Assembly (NCBI GenBank): GCA_020026435.1
Contig: JAHHQK010000008.1
Coordinates: 1 to 62,326 of the forward strand
DNA: 62,326 bases
DNA from: Alistipes sp.
GTDB taxonomy: Bacteria > Bacteroidota > Bacteroidia > Bacteroidales > Rikenellaceae
Direction: 5' to 3'
The position numbers and the translations under genes are program-made. Of this stretch, positions 46,324 to 53,432 are shown piece after piece. How positions within the stretch are numbered: the first letter of the stretch is position 1; each line of letters begins with the position of its first letter. Under the pieces are notes generated by a model. The model saw nothing but the letters and a program-made list of their open reading frames with translations. It made no database searches and was not told where the DNA came from.

Positions 46324-47553
46324 ATGACATCACTCACTGAATTTTTCAACAAGCACGAAGACGACGCCCTGAAGGGCATTACGCACAAAAACAGCATCAT
46401 CAAGCGCAACATCATCGCGCACATGGCCGTCAACGGAGAATGCACGCTTTCGGAGCTCACCAAAGAGCTTCATATCAGTGTCCCCACAATCACCAAACTG
46501 GTGCAGGAACTGGTCGACGAGAACATCGTGACGGACCTGGGCAAGGTGGAGACCCCGGGCGGACGACGCCCCAACATCTTCGGCCTGGCCAACTCGGCGA
46601 TCTATTTCGCCGGTGTGAACGTCGGCCGCGACAACATGCGCTTTCTGATCACCGACCTGCAGAACAACATCATCAAGGAGGAGAACGACTTCACGTTCGA
46701 GCTGCTCGACCGTCCGCAGTGCATCGAGCGCATCTGCTCGAGCATCGAGAACTTCATCGCCACATGCGGCATCGACAGGAGTAAGATCCTCGGACTGGGC
46801 GTCTGCATGACGGGACGCGTGAACCCCGACACGGGCCGCAGTTACAAATACTTCACCTCGAGCGAGCAGTCGCTGCGCGACATGCTCGAAGAGCGCGTCG
46901 GCATCCGCGTACTGCTGGAGAACGACACCCGCGCCCGCTGCTATGCCGAATACACCTGCGGCAAATCGAAGGACGAGAGCAACGTGCTCTACCTCCACAT
47001 GGGTCGCGGCGTGGCCATCGGCATCGTGGTCGACGGGCAGCTCTACTACGGCAAAAGCGGCTTTGCAGGCGAGTTCGGCCACATTCCCTTCTTCGACAAC
47101 GAGATCATCTGCTCGTGCGGCAAAAAGGGCTGTCTCGAAACCGAGGTGTCGGGTATCGCCATCGAGGAGCGGATGTGCCATCTGATCCAAAACGGCGTGA
47201 ATACCATCCTCAAGGAGAAATACGACCAGCAGAAGACCATCCACATCGACGACATCATCACGGCGGCGAAGAACGACGACAACCTCTCGATCGAATTGAT
47301 CGAGGAGGCGGGCGAGAAGGTCGGCAAGGCCGTGGCCTTCCTGATCAACACGTTCAACCCCGAGACGGTCATCGTCGGCGGCAACCTCGCGGCGGCGGGC
47401 GACTACATCATGCTGCCGCTCAAATCGGCAACGAACAAATATTCGCTCAACCTGGTCTACAAGGACACCAAATTCCGCGTGTCGAAGATGACCGAGAACG
47501 CCAATGCCTGGGGTGTAGCCATGCTTATCCGAAACAAGATCATCGGATTGTAA
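46324..47553 (+). CDS. ROK-family transcriptional regulator (NagC/Mlc type)
   Basis: This 409-residue protein starts at the ATG at 46324. A winged helix-turn-helix covers about residues 20-75 (NIIAHMAVNGECTLSELTKELHISVPTI). The ROK sugar-binding domain follows, with GLGVCMTGRVNPDTG, ENDTRARCYAEYTCG, the GEFGHIPF histidine and the zinc motif CSCGKKGCLE (about 279-288). Such regulators sense sugars or sugar phosphates and repress uptake or catabolic genes. It ends in TAATG, overlapping the next gene by one base. Its targets are unknown; amino-sugar genes nearby are candidates. Confidence 0.93.
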   Translation: MTSLTEFFNKHEDDALKGITHKNSIIKRNIIAHMAVNGECTLSELTKELHISVPTITKLVQELVDENIVTDLGKVETPGGRRPNIFGLANSAIYFAGVNVGRDNMRFLITDLQNNIIKEENDFTFELLDRPQCIERICSSIENFIATCGIDRSKILGLGVCMTGRVNPDTGRSYKYFTSSEQSLRDMLEERVGIRVLLENDTRARCYAEYTCGKSKDESNVLYLHMGRGVAIGIVVDGQLYYGKSGFAGEFGHIPFFDNEIICSCGKKGCLETEVSGIAIEERMCHLIQNGVNTILKEKYDQQKTIHIDDIITAAKNDDNLSIELIEEAGEKVGKAVAFLINTFNPETVIVGGNLAAAGDYIMLPLKSATNKYSLNLVYKDTKFRVSKMTENANAWGVAMLIRNKIIGL

Positions 47554-48083
47554 TGAACATCGAGGGCCGCACCATCCGCCTGCGGGCCGTGGAGCCGGGC
47601 GACGTCGACCTGATGTATGCGTGGGAGAACGACTGCGCCATCTGGCCCGTCAGCGGAACGACGGAGCCGTTCTCGCGCCATCAGCTGGAGCGCTTCGCCG
47701 AACGGATGCAGGACCCGGCCGGAGTGCTCTGCGGCGGGCAGCTGCGGCTGATCATCGAGACGCTGCTGCACCCCAAAGCGGTCGGAGCGATCGATCTGTT
47801 CGAATACGACCCGCTCCACCGCCGGGGAGGTATCGGCATCCTCATCTACGAACCCGACGATCGGGGACGCGGTTACGCATCCGATGCCGTGGAAACCCTC
47901 TGCCGCTATGCCCACGATACACTGCACGCGCATCAGCTGTGGTGCAACGTCGGGGCCGACAACGAAGCGAGCCTGCGCCTGTTCCGCAACGCCGGATTCA
48001 CCCCGATCGGGGTCAAACGCGACTGGCTATGGCGGCCCGACGGCTACCACGACGAGGTGATGCTGCAGAAAATATTGGAATAA
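47553..48083 (+). CDS. GNAT-family N-acetyltransferase
   Basis: This 176-residue protein begins at the ATG that overlaps the stop codon of the ROK regulator, so the two are translationally coupled. The acetyl-CoA binding motif A is RGRGYASDAVETLCRYA (about residues 108-124), followed by NEASLRLFRNAGFTPIG. The RIRPYRP-like opening is TIRLRAVEPGDVDLMYAWEND, typical of RimJ/RimL-type or SpeG-like enzymes. It transfers acetyl groups to an amine on a protein, polyamine or small molecule. The substrate cannot be told. Confidence 0.9.
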   Translation: MNIEGRTIRLRAVEPGDVDLMYAWENDCAIWPVSGTTEPFSRHQLERFAERMQDPAGVLCGGQLRLIIETLLHPKAVGAIDLFEYDPLHRRGGIGILIYEPDDRGRGYASDAVETLCRYAHDTLHAHQLWCNVGADNEASLRLFRNAGFTPIGVKRDWLWRPDGYHDEVMLQKILE

Positions 48084-48372
48084 GCGGCATGTGCTCTCCA
48101 ACAAGCCGCACCATCCCCGGCATCCGCAAGCCAATAGCCGCCATTCAGGTTCCAGGCAACGGAAAATCGGTTGCGGAACGCCAGAACCCGCACCATCCGG
48201 GCTTGCCCTGCAGCCCGAATCGACCACGGGACGTGGACAGCCCCTTGGCCGAATGGCTCCGGAGTGTTGCGAACCGCCCGGGAACAAGGGGCAATCAGGG
48301 GGCGCAAAATGGCTTTGGCCGCAGCTGCATGATGGTATAAGGGCAGAAAAATTGTAAATTTTCGGAGAAACT

Positions 48373-48403
48373 TTTGCAAGTTTAAGAAATTTGCTTACCT
48401 TTG
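48373..48403 (+). promoter_or_regulatory. Promoter upstream of tRNA-Phe
   Basis: TTTG at 48373-48376, a 19-base spacer and TACCTTTG at 48396-48403 match the consensus exactly. The tRNA begins 131 bases further on, so the transcript would carry a leader of about 120 bases with an inverted repeat at 48514-48528. Positions 48084-48372 hold nothing I can support. Confidence 0.75.
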
Positions 48404-48534
48404 CACACGCAATGAAACCGAAATGGGTATCGCTCTTTGCAAAAAGACGGTGTAACCCGAACTGAAAAGGTCGGATGACAGCGAAAAGATCGGATTTCGA
48501 AATTAGTTGCAAGAGAGTTTTAAACTCTACGGAT

Positions 48535-48607
48535 GGTGCCATAGCTCAGTTGGTAGAGCAAAGGACTGAAAATCCTTGTGTCCCCGGTTCGATTCCTGGT
48601 GGTACCA
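48535..48607 (+). tRNA. tRNA-Phe (GAA)
   Basis: This 73-base cloverleaf has the acceptor GGTGCCA paired with TGGTACC (one G-T pair). The D-arm is AGCTCAGTTGGTAGAGC. The anticodon stem-loop AGGACTGAAAATCCT has anticodon GAA, and the T-arm is CCCGGTTCGATTCCTGG. The discriminator base is A and CCA is not encoded. Its 3' end is the likely attachment site of the element to the right. Confidence 0.96.
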
Positions 48608-48632
48608 CTTTGAAGAAAAGCAAAAGATAGTA

Positions 48633-48666
48633 AAATCCTGATTTCCAAGCGAAATCGGGATTTTTT
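48633..48666 (+). terminator. Terminator after tRNA-Phe
   Basis: A 13-bp stem with one G-T pair (AAATCCTGATTTC at 48633-48645 with 48651-48663) ends in TTTTTT. Confidence 0.85.
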
Positions 48667-48710
48667 ATTTTCCCCAAAAACGCAAAAAAGTGCGGTTCAC
48701 GACCGCCTTT

Positions 48711-48757
48711 GGTGGAGCAGGAGGTGGAGCAAACGGGTGTTCCAAACATCTCCACCT
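48711..48757. repeat. Direct and inverted repeats in the left-end region
   Basis: GGTGGAGCA occurs at 48711 and 48723. AGGTGGAG at 48722-48729 is an exact inverted match to CTCCACCT at 48750-48757. They lie between the tRNA and the integrase gene, where recombinase arm-type or excisionase sites are expected. Confidence 0.6.
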
Positions 48758-48819
48758 TGAAAGAGTGTTTTTCGCTGATTCACAACATTTTGCATGGCAT
48801 TAAAACGGGTTCGAATTCT

Positions 48820-48827
48820 TACTTTTG
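48820..48827 (+). promoter_or_regulatory. Integrase -7 promoter box
   Basis: TACTTTTG fits TAnnTTTG, 33 bases before the integrase start. The nearest TTTG upstream is too far (27 bases), so the promoter may be weak or activated. Confidence 0.5.
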
Positions 48828-48860
48828 CCAAATAAAAGTTTAACTTAAAAGTAGGAGAAA

Positions 48861-50093
48861 ATGAGACGAGATTCATTTAATGTGCTTTTCTTTATCAAGA
48901 AAACCAAGCTGCTGAAGAACGGTGAGGCTTCAGTATGTATGCGTATCACAGTCAATGGCGCAAGAGTAGAAACAAACATTCGCAAAAGCATTGAGCCAGT
49001 ATCGTGGAATCAAGCAAAGGAGTGTGCGAGGGGCAAAAGCCGCAAATCAACCGAGCTCAACAATTACATCGAGGAGAGTCGCATCAAACTCCACCGAATT
49101 TACACGCAACTTGAAGAGAATGGGGAACTTATCACTGCCCGAATATTGCAGGAAAGGTTCTTTGGAGTGGACAAAAAGGTGGAGCAAGTACGCACCATCA
49201 TCGGTACTATGCGCGAACACAACGAGCAATGTCGAGCGTTGGTGGGTAAAGATTTTGCCCTAATCACCGTAAGACGCTACGAAAGTTGCACCCGCTATCT
49301 TGCCGAACTTATCAAACTGAAATACGACAAAGAGGATTTGCCTATCACCGAGGTAAATGGCGAACTTGTGCGAGCATTTGAGTTCTATTTGAAGACCGAG
49401 AAGAATTGTCAGCAGAATACCGTTATCCGCTATATGAAGTGCTTGAAGAAGATTATCAACCTTGCACTTGCCAACGAATGGATAGAAAAGAATCCTTTTG
49501 CGGGTATCAAGTTTCACGAGAAAGAGGTTGTGCGAGAGTTCCTGACGATGGACGAACTGATGACAATATACCAAAAGGAGTTTGCGCTGCCCCGCCTTGC
49601 ATTGGTGCGTGATGTATTTATCTTCGCCGCCTTTACGGGATTGGCATTTATAGATGTTCAGCAACTCGCCGCCGAGCATATCGTGCAAGACAACAACGGA
49701 CACTATTGGATTCGCAAGACACGCCAAAAGACAAATAATATGTGCAATATCCCGCTGTTGGATATCCCGTTGGCAATTCTCAAAAAGTACGAGAACCACC
49801 CGATTTGCGTCAAACGAGGGGTGTTGCTTCCTGTTCCTTGCAATCAGAATATGAACAGCTACCTGAAAGAGATAGCCGATGTCTGCGGAATCCAGAAGCA
49901 CCTTAGCACACATGTGGCAAGACATAGCTACGCCACGTCTGTGTGCTTGGCTAACGGTGTAAGTATAGAGAATGTCGCAAAGATGCTCGGGCACTCTAAT
50001 ATCAAGATGACGCAACACTATGCAAAAGTGCTTGACAGCTCGATATTGAAGGATATGATGAATGTAAAGAGTGCAATAGTGAATTTAGGATAG
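48861..50093 (+). CDS. Tyrosine recombinase/integrase
   Basis: This 410-residue integrase has an arm-binding domain (about 1-95), a SAM-like core-binding domain (about 110-215) and a catalytic domain (about 225-400). HVARHSYAT supplies His and Arg, LGHSNIKMTQHY supplies the second His and the tyrosine nucleophile (about 390). The first conserved Arg, normally in a TGLR motif, is Ala262 (AAFTGLAFIDV), as in some Bacteroidota element integrases such as IntDOT that lack Arg I. A GGAGAAAATG ribosome site supports the start. It is the first gene after tRNA-Phe and should mediate integration and, with an excisionase, excision of the element. Confidence 0.93.
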   Translation: MRRDSFNVLFFIKKTKLLKNGEASVCMRITVNGARVETNIRKSIEPVSWNQAKECARGKSRKSTELNNYIEESRIKLHRIYTQLEENGELITARILQERFFGVDKKVEQVRTIIGTMREHNEQCRALVGKDFALITVRRYESCTRYLAELIKLKYDKEDLPITEVNGELVRAFEFYLKTEKNCQQNTVIRYMKCLKKIINLALANEWIEKNPFAGIKFHEKEVVREFLTMDELMTIYQKEFALPRLALVRDVFIFAAFTGLAFIDVQQLAAEHIVQDNNGHYWIRKTRQKTNNMCNIPLLDIPLAILKKYENHPICVKRGVLLPVPCNQNMNSYLKEIADVCGIQKHLSTHVARHSYATSVCLANGVSIENVAKMLGHSNIKMTQHYAKVLDSSILKDMMNVKSAIVNLG

Positions 50094-50109
50094 AGGTCTG
50101 CGGTACGTT

Positions 50110-50275
50110 TCACTTGCTTTCGCCCCATCATAAAGTTAACTCGGAGGGTAATACCTGCGAGTTCAAGCCCGCGGGTTTTCGAGCAAAAAATTATCTTCGA
50201 TAATTTTTCACCCGAAAAAAACTCTCCGGTATCACCGTCCGAGTTGAGAATGTGTTTGGGACGAAGCAAGCGAAG
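50110..50275. repeat. Long nested inverted-repeat element after the integrase
   Basis: Three nested inverted repeats share a centre. The outer pair CTTGCTTTCGCCCC / GGGACGAAGCAAG is imperfect (about 50113-50126 and 50256-50270). The middle pair is 18 bases with two mismatches (50138-50155 and 50228-50245). The inner hairpin is 10 bp (AAAAATTATC at 50186-50195 with 50199-50208), flanked by CGGGT / ACCCG. No gene overlaps it. It could act as a terminator for the integrase, a structured RNA, or a DNA site used in excision or transfer. Confidence 0.7.
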
Positions 50276-50417
50276 CGACCTACGACGCATAAATCAAGGT
50301 CAAATATAAACAGAGTAACAATTGTGAGAATTGAATAAAGCCGCCATTATTATAAAAAACAGAGTTGGGGACAAAGGCAGCTCGCTCCCAACTCTGCATA
50401 AATTTAGTGTTGCACTG

Positions 50418-51359
50418 TTATGCTAACAGTTTCAACTTTTCGGAAATGATAACCTTGAATGACTCTTTCATTTCGTCTGGCAAAAACGATAGGTCGATAA
50501 ACGCAAACCACTTATCTTTGACCTTTGTGAATTTGGCAAAGATGTTATTGATAACCTTCTCCTCCAACCCCGATGCGTGCATTGAGGTTACGAAATCTGC
50601 CTTTTTAATTTTGCGCTTCTTGCCGTTGAGGGTTAGTGCCAACTCCTCGGTATCTTCTGGCATAACCAGTGCGGTGGAGAGCATATCGTATGCAGGCGTA
50701 AGCACATATTTCCCCTGCTCCTTGCTGTATAGCGAAAAGTTTTTCAGGTGCATATCGGCATTGCCCGTTATCCACGAGAAAACAACCTGCTCCCAATAGT
50801 TTACCATATCCAACTTTGGTACAGCAGAAAATCGCTGTATCGCCTTGGCAATCTGCTCATACGAGCCTTTGTACTTATGTTCGGTAAGTCGCTCCGTAAG
50901 CTGGCACATATCCTCCATTGGAAGTTTATCACCTGTGGCTGTTCGGTCGATACGGCGGGTTATATAGCACAACTCACCATCGGCAAAACGGATAAGGCTA
51001 TGCGGTACAACTTGCATTTTTGCAAGCCCTGCAAGGTGCATTGTCAAATCCTCCAACTCGGGCAGATGTGCAAAACGGTCGGTCTGAGGTTTCAATATAT
51101 ATCGTCCCCACAATCCAACAATAGTGAAACGATCGGTCTCGTTTCTGCCACCCTTGTTAATATCCAACGACAACTTTGCCTGAACACCCGTTAATGTCGT
51201 TTGGCTGCGGATTACCTGTTTGGCAAGGTCGGTCAGGTTCTCGCGTGTATATGGCAATTCGGGAACACTCGGCGTGCCGAACATCTTCTTTGAACAAGTC
51301 TTGTGAAAATCCTTCTCACCCTCGTTCAACTCTTTGTAACAATATAGACACTTTGCCAT
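50418..51359 (-). CDS. hipT: HipT-like kinase toxin
   Basis: This 313-residue protein resembles the kinase core of HipA but lacks the N-terminal subdomain, which is encoded by the next gene upstream. An N-terminal zinc-ribbon-like CLYCYKELNEGEKDFHKTC (residues 4-22) is followed by a Gly-rich loop segment TTLTGVQAKLSLD. The catalytic loop is WITGNADMHLKNFSL (Asp/Asn, about 195), and the metal motif is LTPAYDMLS. HipA/HipT kinases phosphorylate an aminoacyl-tRNA synthetase (GltX or TrpS in known cases), arresting growth. Here the target is unknown. It lies 3 bases after hipS, in the order hipB-hipS-hipT. Confidence 0.85.
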   Translation of the reverse strand: MAKCLYCYKELNEGEKDFHKTCSKKMFGTPSVPELPYTRENLTDLAKQVIRSQTTLTGVQAKLSLDINKGGRNETDRFTIVGLWGRYILKPQTDRFAHLPELEDLTMHLAGLAKMQVVPHSLIRFADGELCYITRRIDRTATGDKLPMEDMCQLTERLTEHKYKGSYEQIAKAIQRFSAVPKLDMVNYWEQVVFSWITGNADMHLKNFSLYSKEQGKYVLTPAYDMLSTALVMPEDTEELALTLNGKKRKIKKADFVTSMHASGLEEKVINNIFAKFTKVKDKWFAFIDLSFLPDEMKESFKVIISEKLKLLA

Positions 51360-51362
51360 ACG

Positions 51363-51692
51363 CTATTCCTCCTCATTGATTATGGGTTCAACTCCTACTG
51401 CACCGATACAATCCTTGCAACACGCAACGAGCAACGACATACGGTCGCGAGCATCAATTTTCCAATTCTTCTCGGCAATATCCAAAAGCCAACCTTCGGG
51501 AATCAAACCATCGAAAAATGGGAACAGCACCTTATCACGATAAGGCTTATCGCTCAACGGCAAAGTAAGGCTCACAGCCTCGGCATTGGCTGATGCTAAA
51601 TAATCGGTATCATACTCAAATGTATAGCCGTTCTCATCTTCTGTCAAGATGCCGGCTTTTACGCCTCGCAAAAATACAACAGCCTGTTTCAT
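51363..51692 (-). CDS. hipS: HipS-like antitoxin (HipA N-terminal subdomain)
   Basis: This 109-residue protein corresponds to the N-terminal subdomain 1 of HipA: VFLRGVKAGILTEDENGYTFEYDTDYL, then SLTLPLSDKPY and PFFDGLIPEGWLLD. As a separate protein it matches HipS of the tripartite HipBST modules, where HipS blocks the HipT kinase. A Trp in PEGWLLDIAEKNW could fill the kinase cleft, by analogy to the Escherichia coli O127 system. Its ATG overlaps the end of hipB by 4 bases. Confidence 0.82.
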   Translation of the reverse strand: MKQAVVFLRGVKAGILTEDENGYTFEYDTDYLASANAEAVSLTLPLSDKPYRDKVLFPFFDGLIPEGWLLDIAEKNWKIDARDRMSLLVACCKDCIGAVGVEPIINEEE

Positions 51693-51907
51693 CGCTCATC
51701 GGTTTTATTCATTGGCACGACACCCACTTCGCAGCCAAAAAGATTCAATATCTGATTCACCTTATCAAGGCGTAAAGTCTGCTTGCCCTGCTCCAATTCA
51801 CGAACAAGACGCAAGCCCACCCCCGACTTTTCGGAAAGTTCCACCTGCGTAAGATTGTACTGCTTACGCATTGCCTTTACATATTTTGAAAGTGTTGTCT
51901 GCTCCAT
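51689..51907 (-). CDS. hipB: HipB-like XRE regulator/antitoxin
   Basis: This 72-residue protein is an XRE helix-turn-helix (YNLTQVELSEKSGVGLRLVRELEQGKQTLRLDKVNQIL) of the HipB type. It should repress its own operon by binding the palindromes at 51921-52022 and support neutralisation of HipT. Translation starts at 51907, downstream of a TATATTTG box (minus strand, 51944-51937) that overlaps the nearest operator. The 4-base overlap with hipS indicates a co-translated operon. Confidence 0.85.
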   Translation of the reverse strand: MEQTTLSKYVKAMRKQYNLTQVELSEKSGVGLRLVRELEQGKQTLRLDKVNQILNLFGCEVGVVPMNKTDER

Positions 51908-51920
51908 ATATGTAATAAAT

Positions 51921-52022
51921 TATACCCTATCGGGTGCAAATATAATGAAAGTTTTTCATTTTACACCTTATCGGGTATAATTTTATTGTTTTAAGATATG
52001 CTTTACACCCTATCGTGTATAA
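51921..52022 (-). promoter_or_regulatory. Three HipB-like operators and promoter
   Basis: Three related near-palindromes lie 41-42 bases apart: TATACCCTATCGGGTGCA at 51921, TTACACCTTATCGGGTATAA at 51961 and TTACACCCTATCGTGTATAA at 52003. Their shared core is TAYACCCTATCGGGTATA. The spacing is four helical turns, so bound dimers would face the same side. The first overlaps the minus-strand -7 box TATATTTG, consistent with autorepression. The third overlaps the stop of the HTH gene at 52025. Confidence 0.8.
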
Positions 52023-52024
52023 AA

Positions 52025-52318
52025 TTAAAACTTACCTCGATAGCAACTTTGCAATACTCGTTCAATATCGCTTTCCCGATAAAGGATTTTTCCTCCCAGT
52101 TGGAGGTACGGCAAAATGCCATTGTTACGATAGTCCTGCAAAGTGCGGCGACTGATCTTCAAGCGTTCAGATAATTCCCTATCAGTCAAATAGTGTTCGC
52201 CACCCAATAGCGGTTGATTCTCATCTGCCATCATTGCGGCATCTTTGGCAATGCGGTCAAGTTCTGAAAATAGACCTCGTACCCACTCGTGCTTGTGCGT
52301 GATAACTTCGTTACTCAT
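52025..52318 (-). CDS. Excisionase-like helix-turn-helix protein
   Basis: This 97-residue protein has a C-terminal winged-helix of the MerR/excisionase class (LTDRELSERLKISRRTLQDYRNNGILPYLQLGGKILYRESDIERVL, about 44-88). A helical N-terminal extension precedes it. Such proteins recur in Bacteroidota integrative elements, where they may steer the integrase or regulate transfer genes. It lies 18 bases after the related HTH gene at 52337. No direct evidence separates the excisionase and regulator roles. Confidence 0.82.
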   Translation of the reverse strand: MSNEVITHKHEWVRGLFSELDRIAKDAAMMADENQPLLGGEHYLTDRELSERLKISRRTLQDYRNNGILPYLQLGGKILYRESDIERVLQSCYRGKF

Positions 52319-52336
52319 AGGCTTATGGTTTATAGG

Positions 52337-52609
52337 TTAAACATCATTTGCAATAAGTCGCTCGACATCTTCGGAGCGATAGTATATGCGGTTGTTTATC
52401 TTAGAGTGTGGCAGTCGCCCACTATCCCTAAGTGTTTGCAAAGTGCGAGGGCTAATCTTCAATGCCTGACAGACATCTTGATTGTCCATCCATTCGCTCA
52501 TACGTCTGCCATTACGCTGGCGATTGATATTGTCCATTCGCTTAACAAACTGCCCGAGGCGCGACACAAGCTCCTCAAAGGTCTTTTTCTCAATGCTAAT
52601 AATCTCCAT
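52337..52609 (-). CDS. Excisionase-like helix-turn-helix protein
   Basis: This 90-residue protein has the same domain (MDNQDVCQALKISPRTLQTLRDSGRLPHSKINNRIYYRSEDVERLI, about 40-84) as its neighbour downstream. A helical, Arg-rich N terminus precedes it. The pair probably arose by duplication and could form heteromeric complexes on the element's repeats. Its start is at 52609, divergent from the structured non-coding interval and the defence-like operon. Confidence 0.82.
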   Translation of the reverse strand: MEIISIEKKTFEELVSRLGQFVKRMDNINRQRNGRRMSEWMDNQDVCQALKISPRTLQTLRDSGRLPHSKINNRIYYRSEDVERLIANDV

Positions 52610-52754
52610 AACTATTTCATTTTTACATTAAACATTCGACTCTGAACGCTAAGTAAAAACAAAAAATAATACGTTCTTCAAACCTGACATAACGTGTCGT
52701 CAAGTGTCATTAGATTGCATTTTGAAGCGATATAAACTCTATAAAAGATATTGG

Positions 52755-52860
52755 TTGGTCATATGGTCACATTATCGGTTGGTCTATTGGTTGCAGCAGA
52801 CCAACTAACCAGCAGACCAACCAACCATTATTTGTTGGTCATAACAGACCATATGACCAA
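52755..52860. repeat. Cluster of TTGGTC/GACCAA inverted repeats
   Basis: TTGGTC or its complement occurs at 52755, 52779, 52799, 52815, 52835 and 52855. The outer 14-base arms TTGGTCATATGGTC (52755-52768) and GACCATATGACCAA (52847-52860) are perfect inverted repeats, so the whole 106 bases can fold into a cruciform with inner arms. No reading frame covers it. It could be a binding-site array for an element regulator or excisionase, a replication or transfer origin, or a regulatory RNA. Confidence 0.75.
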
Positions 52861-52930
52861 CATCATTCAAACAGGCTAATTATTGAGCTAAAAAGTAAAT
52901 ACTATGCCGTATTTCCAGGCACTGGAAATT

Positions 52931-53033
52931 TATGTTCAAGCGAACATAGCAAGTTGTGTTTTGGGGCACCCGAAATGTTTTCGGCGTCCCAAAACTACCT
53001 ATCGGTATCCAACCCTCCAAAGTCGGGTGGATA
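52931..53033. other. Three consecutive stem-loops in non-coding DNA
   Basis: TATGTTC/GAACATA (52931-52948), a hairpin of two stacked stems GTTTTGGG/CCCAAAAC with CCGAAA/TTTCGG inside (52958-52995), and TATCC-ACCC/GGGT-GGATA with one bulge (53006-53033) follow each other closely. They lie between the divergent HTH genes and the defence-like operon, and no poly-T follows any of them. This may be a structured RNA or a protein-bound DNA site. The surrounding open frames look spurious. Confidence 0.55.
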
Positions 53034-53190
53034 TGATGTTTTTTCGTTGCAAATACATTCGCTCTATACACAAGTTTTATACTCCCAATAATCATATAAA
53101 CTATTCGAATGCTCATTCTTAAATTATAAAAATTACAATTTATACGATAAAAAAGCGGCTAATGAAAGTCGCAGTTTCGCATATTATCAC

Positions 53191-53198
53191 TAAATTTG
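53191..53198 (+). promoter_or_regulatory. -7 promoter box of the defence-like operon
   Basis: TAAATTTG fits TAnnTTTG, 25 bases upstream of the XRE gene start. A clear -33 box is not visible, so this promoter may need activation. Confidence 0.5.
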
Positions 53199-53223
53199 CG
53201 GTATACGCCAATAAAATGTATAA

Positions 53224-53430
53224 ATGATGAAAGATTTAAATAGACTAAAAGTAGTATTGGTTGAACAAAAGAAAACCGGCAAATGGCTTGCCGAGCAGTT
53301 AGGCAAAGACCCCTCAACTGTTTCCAAATGGTGCTCCAACAAGATGCAACCCTCTTTGGAGATGCTAGTGAATATTGCAAAAGTGTTAGATGTTGATACC
53401 AGAGAACTAATCGTTATTACGAAACAATAA
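53224..53430 (+). CDS. XRE-family regulator of the defence-like operon
   Basis: This 68-residue protein is almost entirely a Cro/C1-type helix-turn-helix (LVEQKKTGKWLAEQLGKDPSTVSKWCSNKMQPSLEMLVNIAKVLDV). It ends 2 bases before the helicase start, so the two are translationally coupled. Small XRE proteins of this kind often act as controller proteins of restriction-modification operons, timing nuclease expression after methylase. An alternative start is the next codon (ATGATG). Confidence 0.88.
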   Translation: MMKDLNRLKVVLVEQKKTGKWLAEQLGKDPSTVSKWCSNKMQPSLEMLVNIAKVLDVDTRELIVITKQ

Positions 53431-53432
53431 CT

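Noticed and set aside
48546..48755. A 69-residue minus-strand frame over tRNA-Phe
   Set aside because: Its C terminus is simply the reverse reading of the tRNA gene.
52904..53122. A 72-residue plus-strand reading frame over the stem-loops
   Set aside because: It crosses three hairpins, has no ribosome site and no family resemblance; an equally long frame exists on the other strand.
52610..53223. Retron or diversity-generating element
   Set aside because: The structured non-coding DNA is suggestive, but no reverse transcriptase is encoded anywhere in the window.
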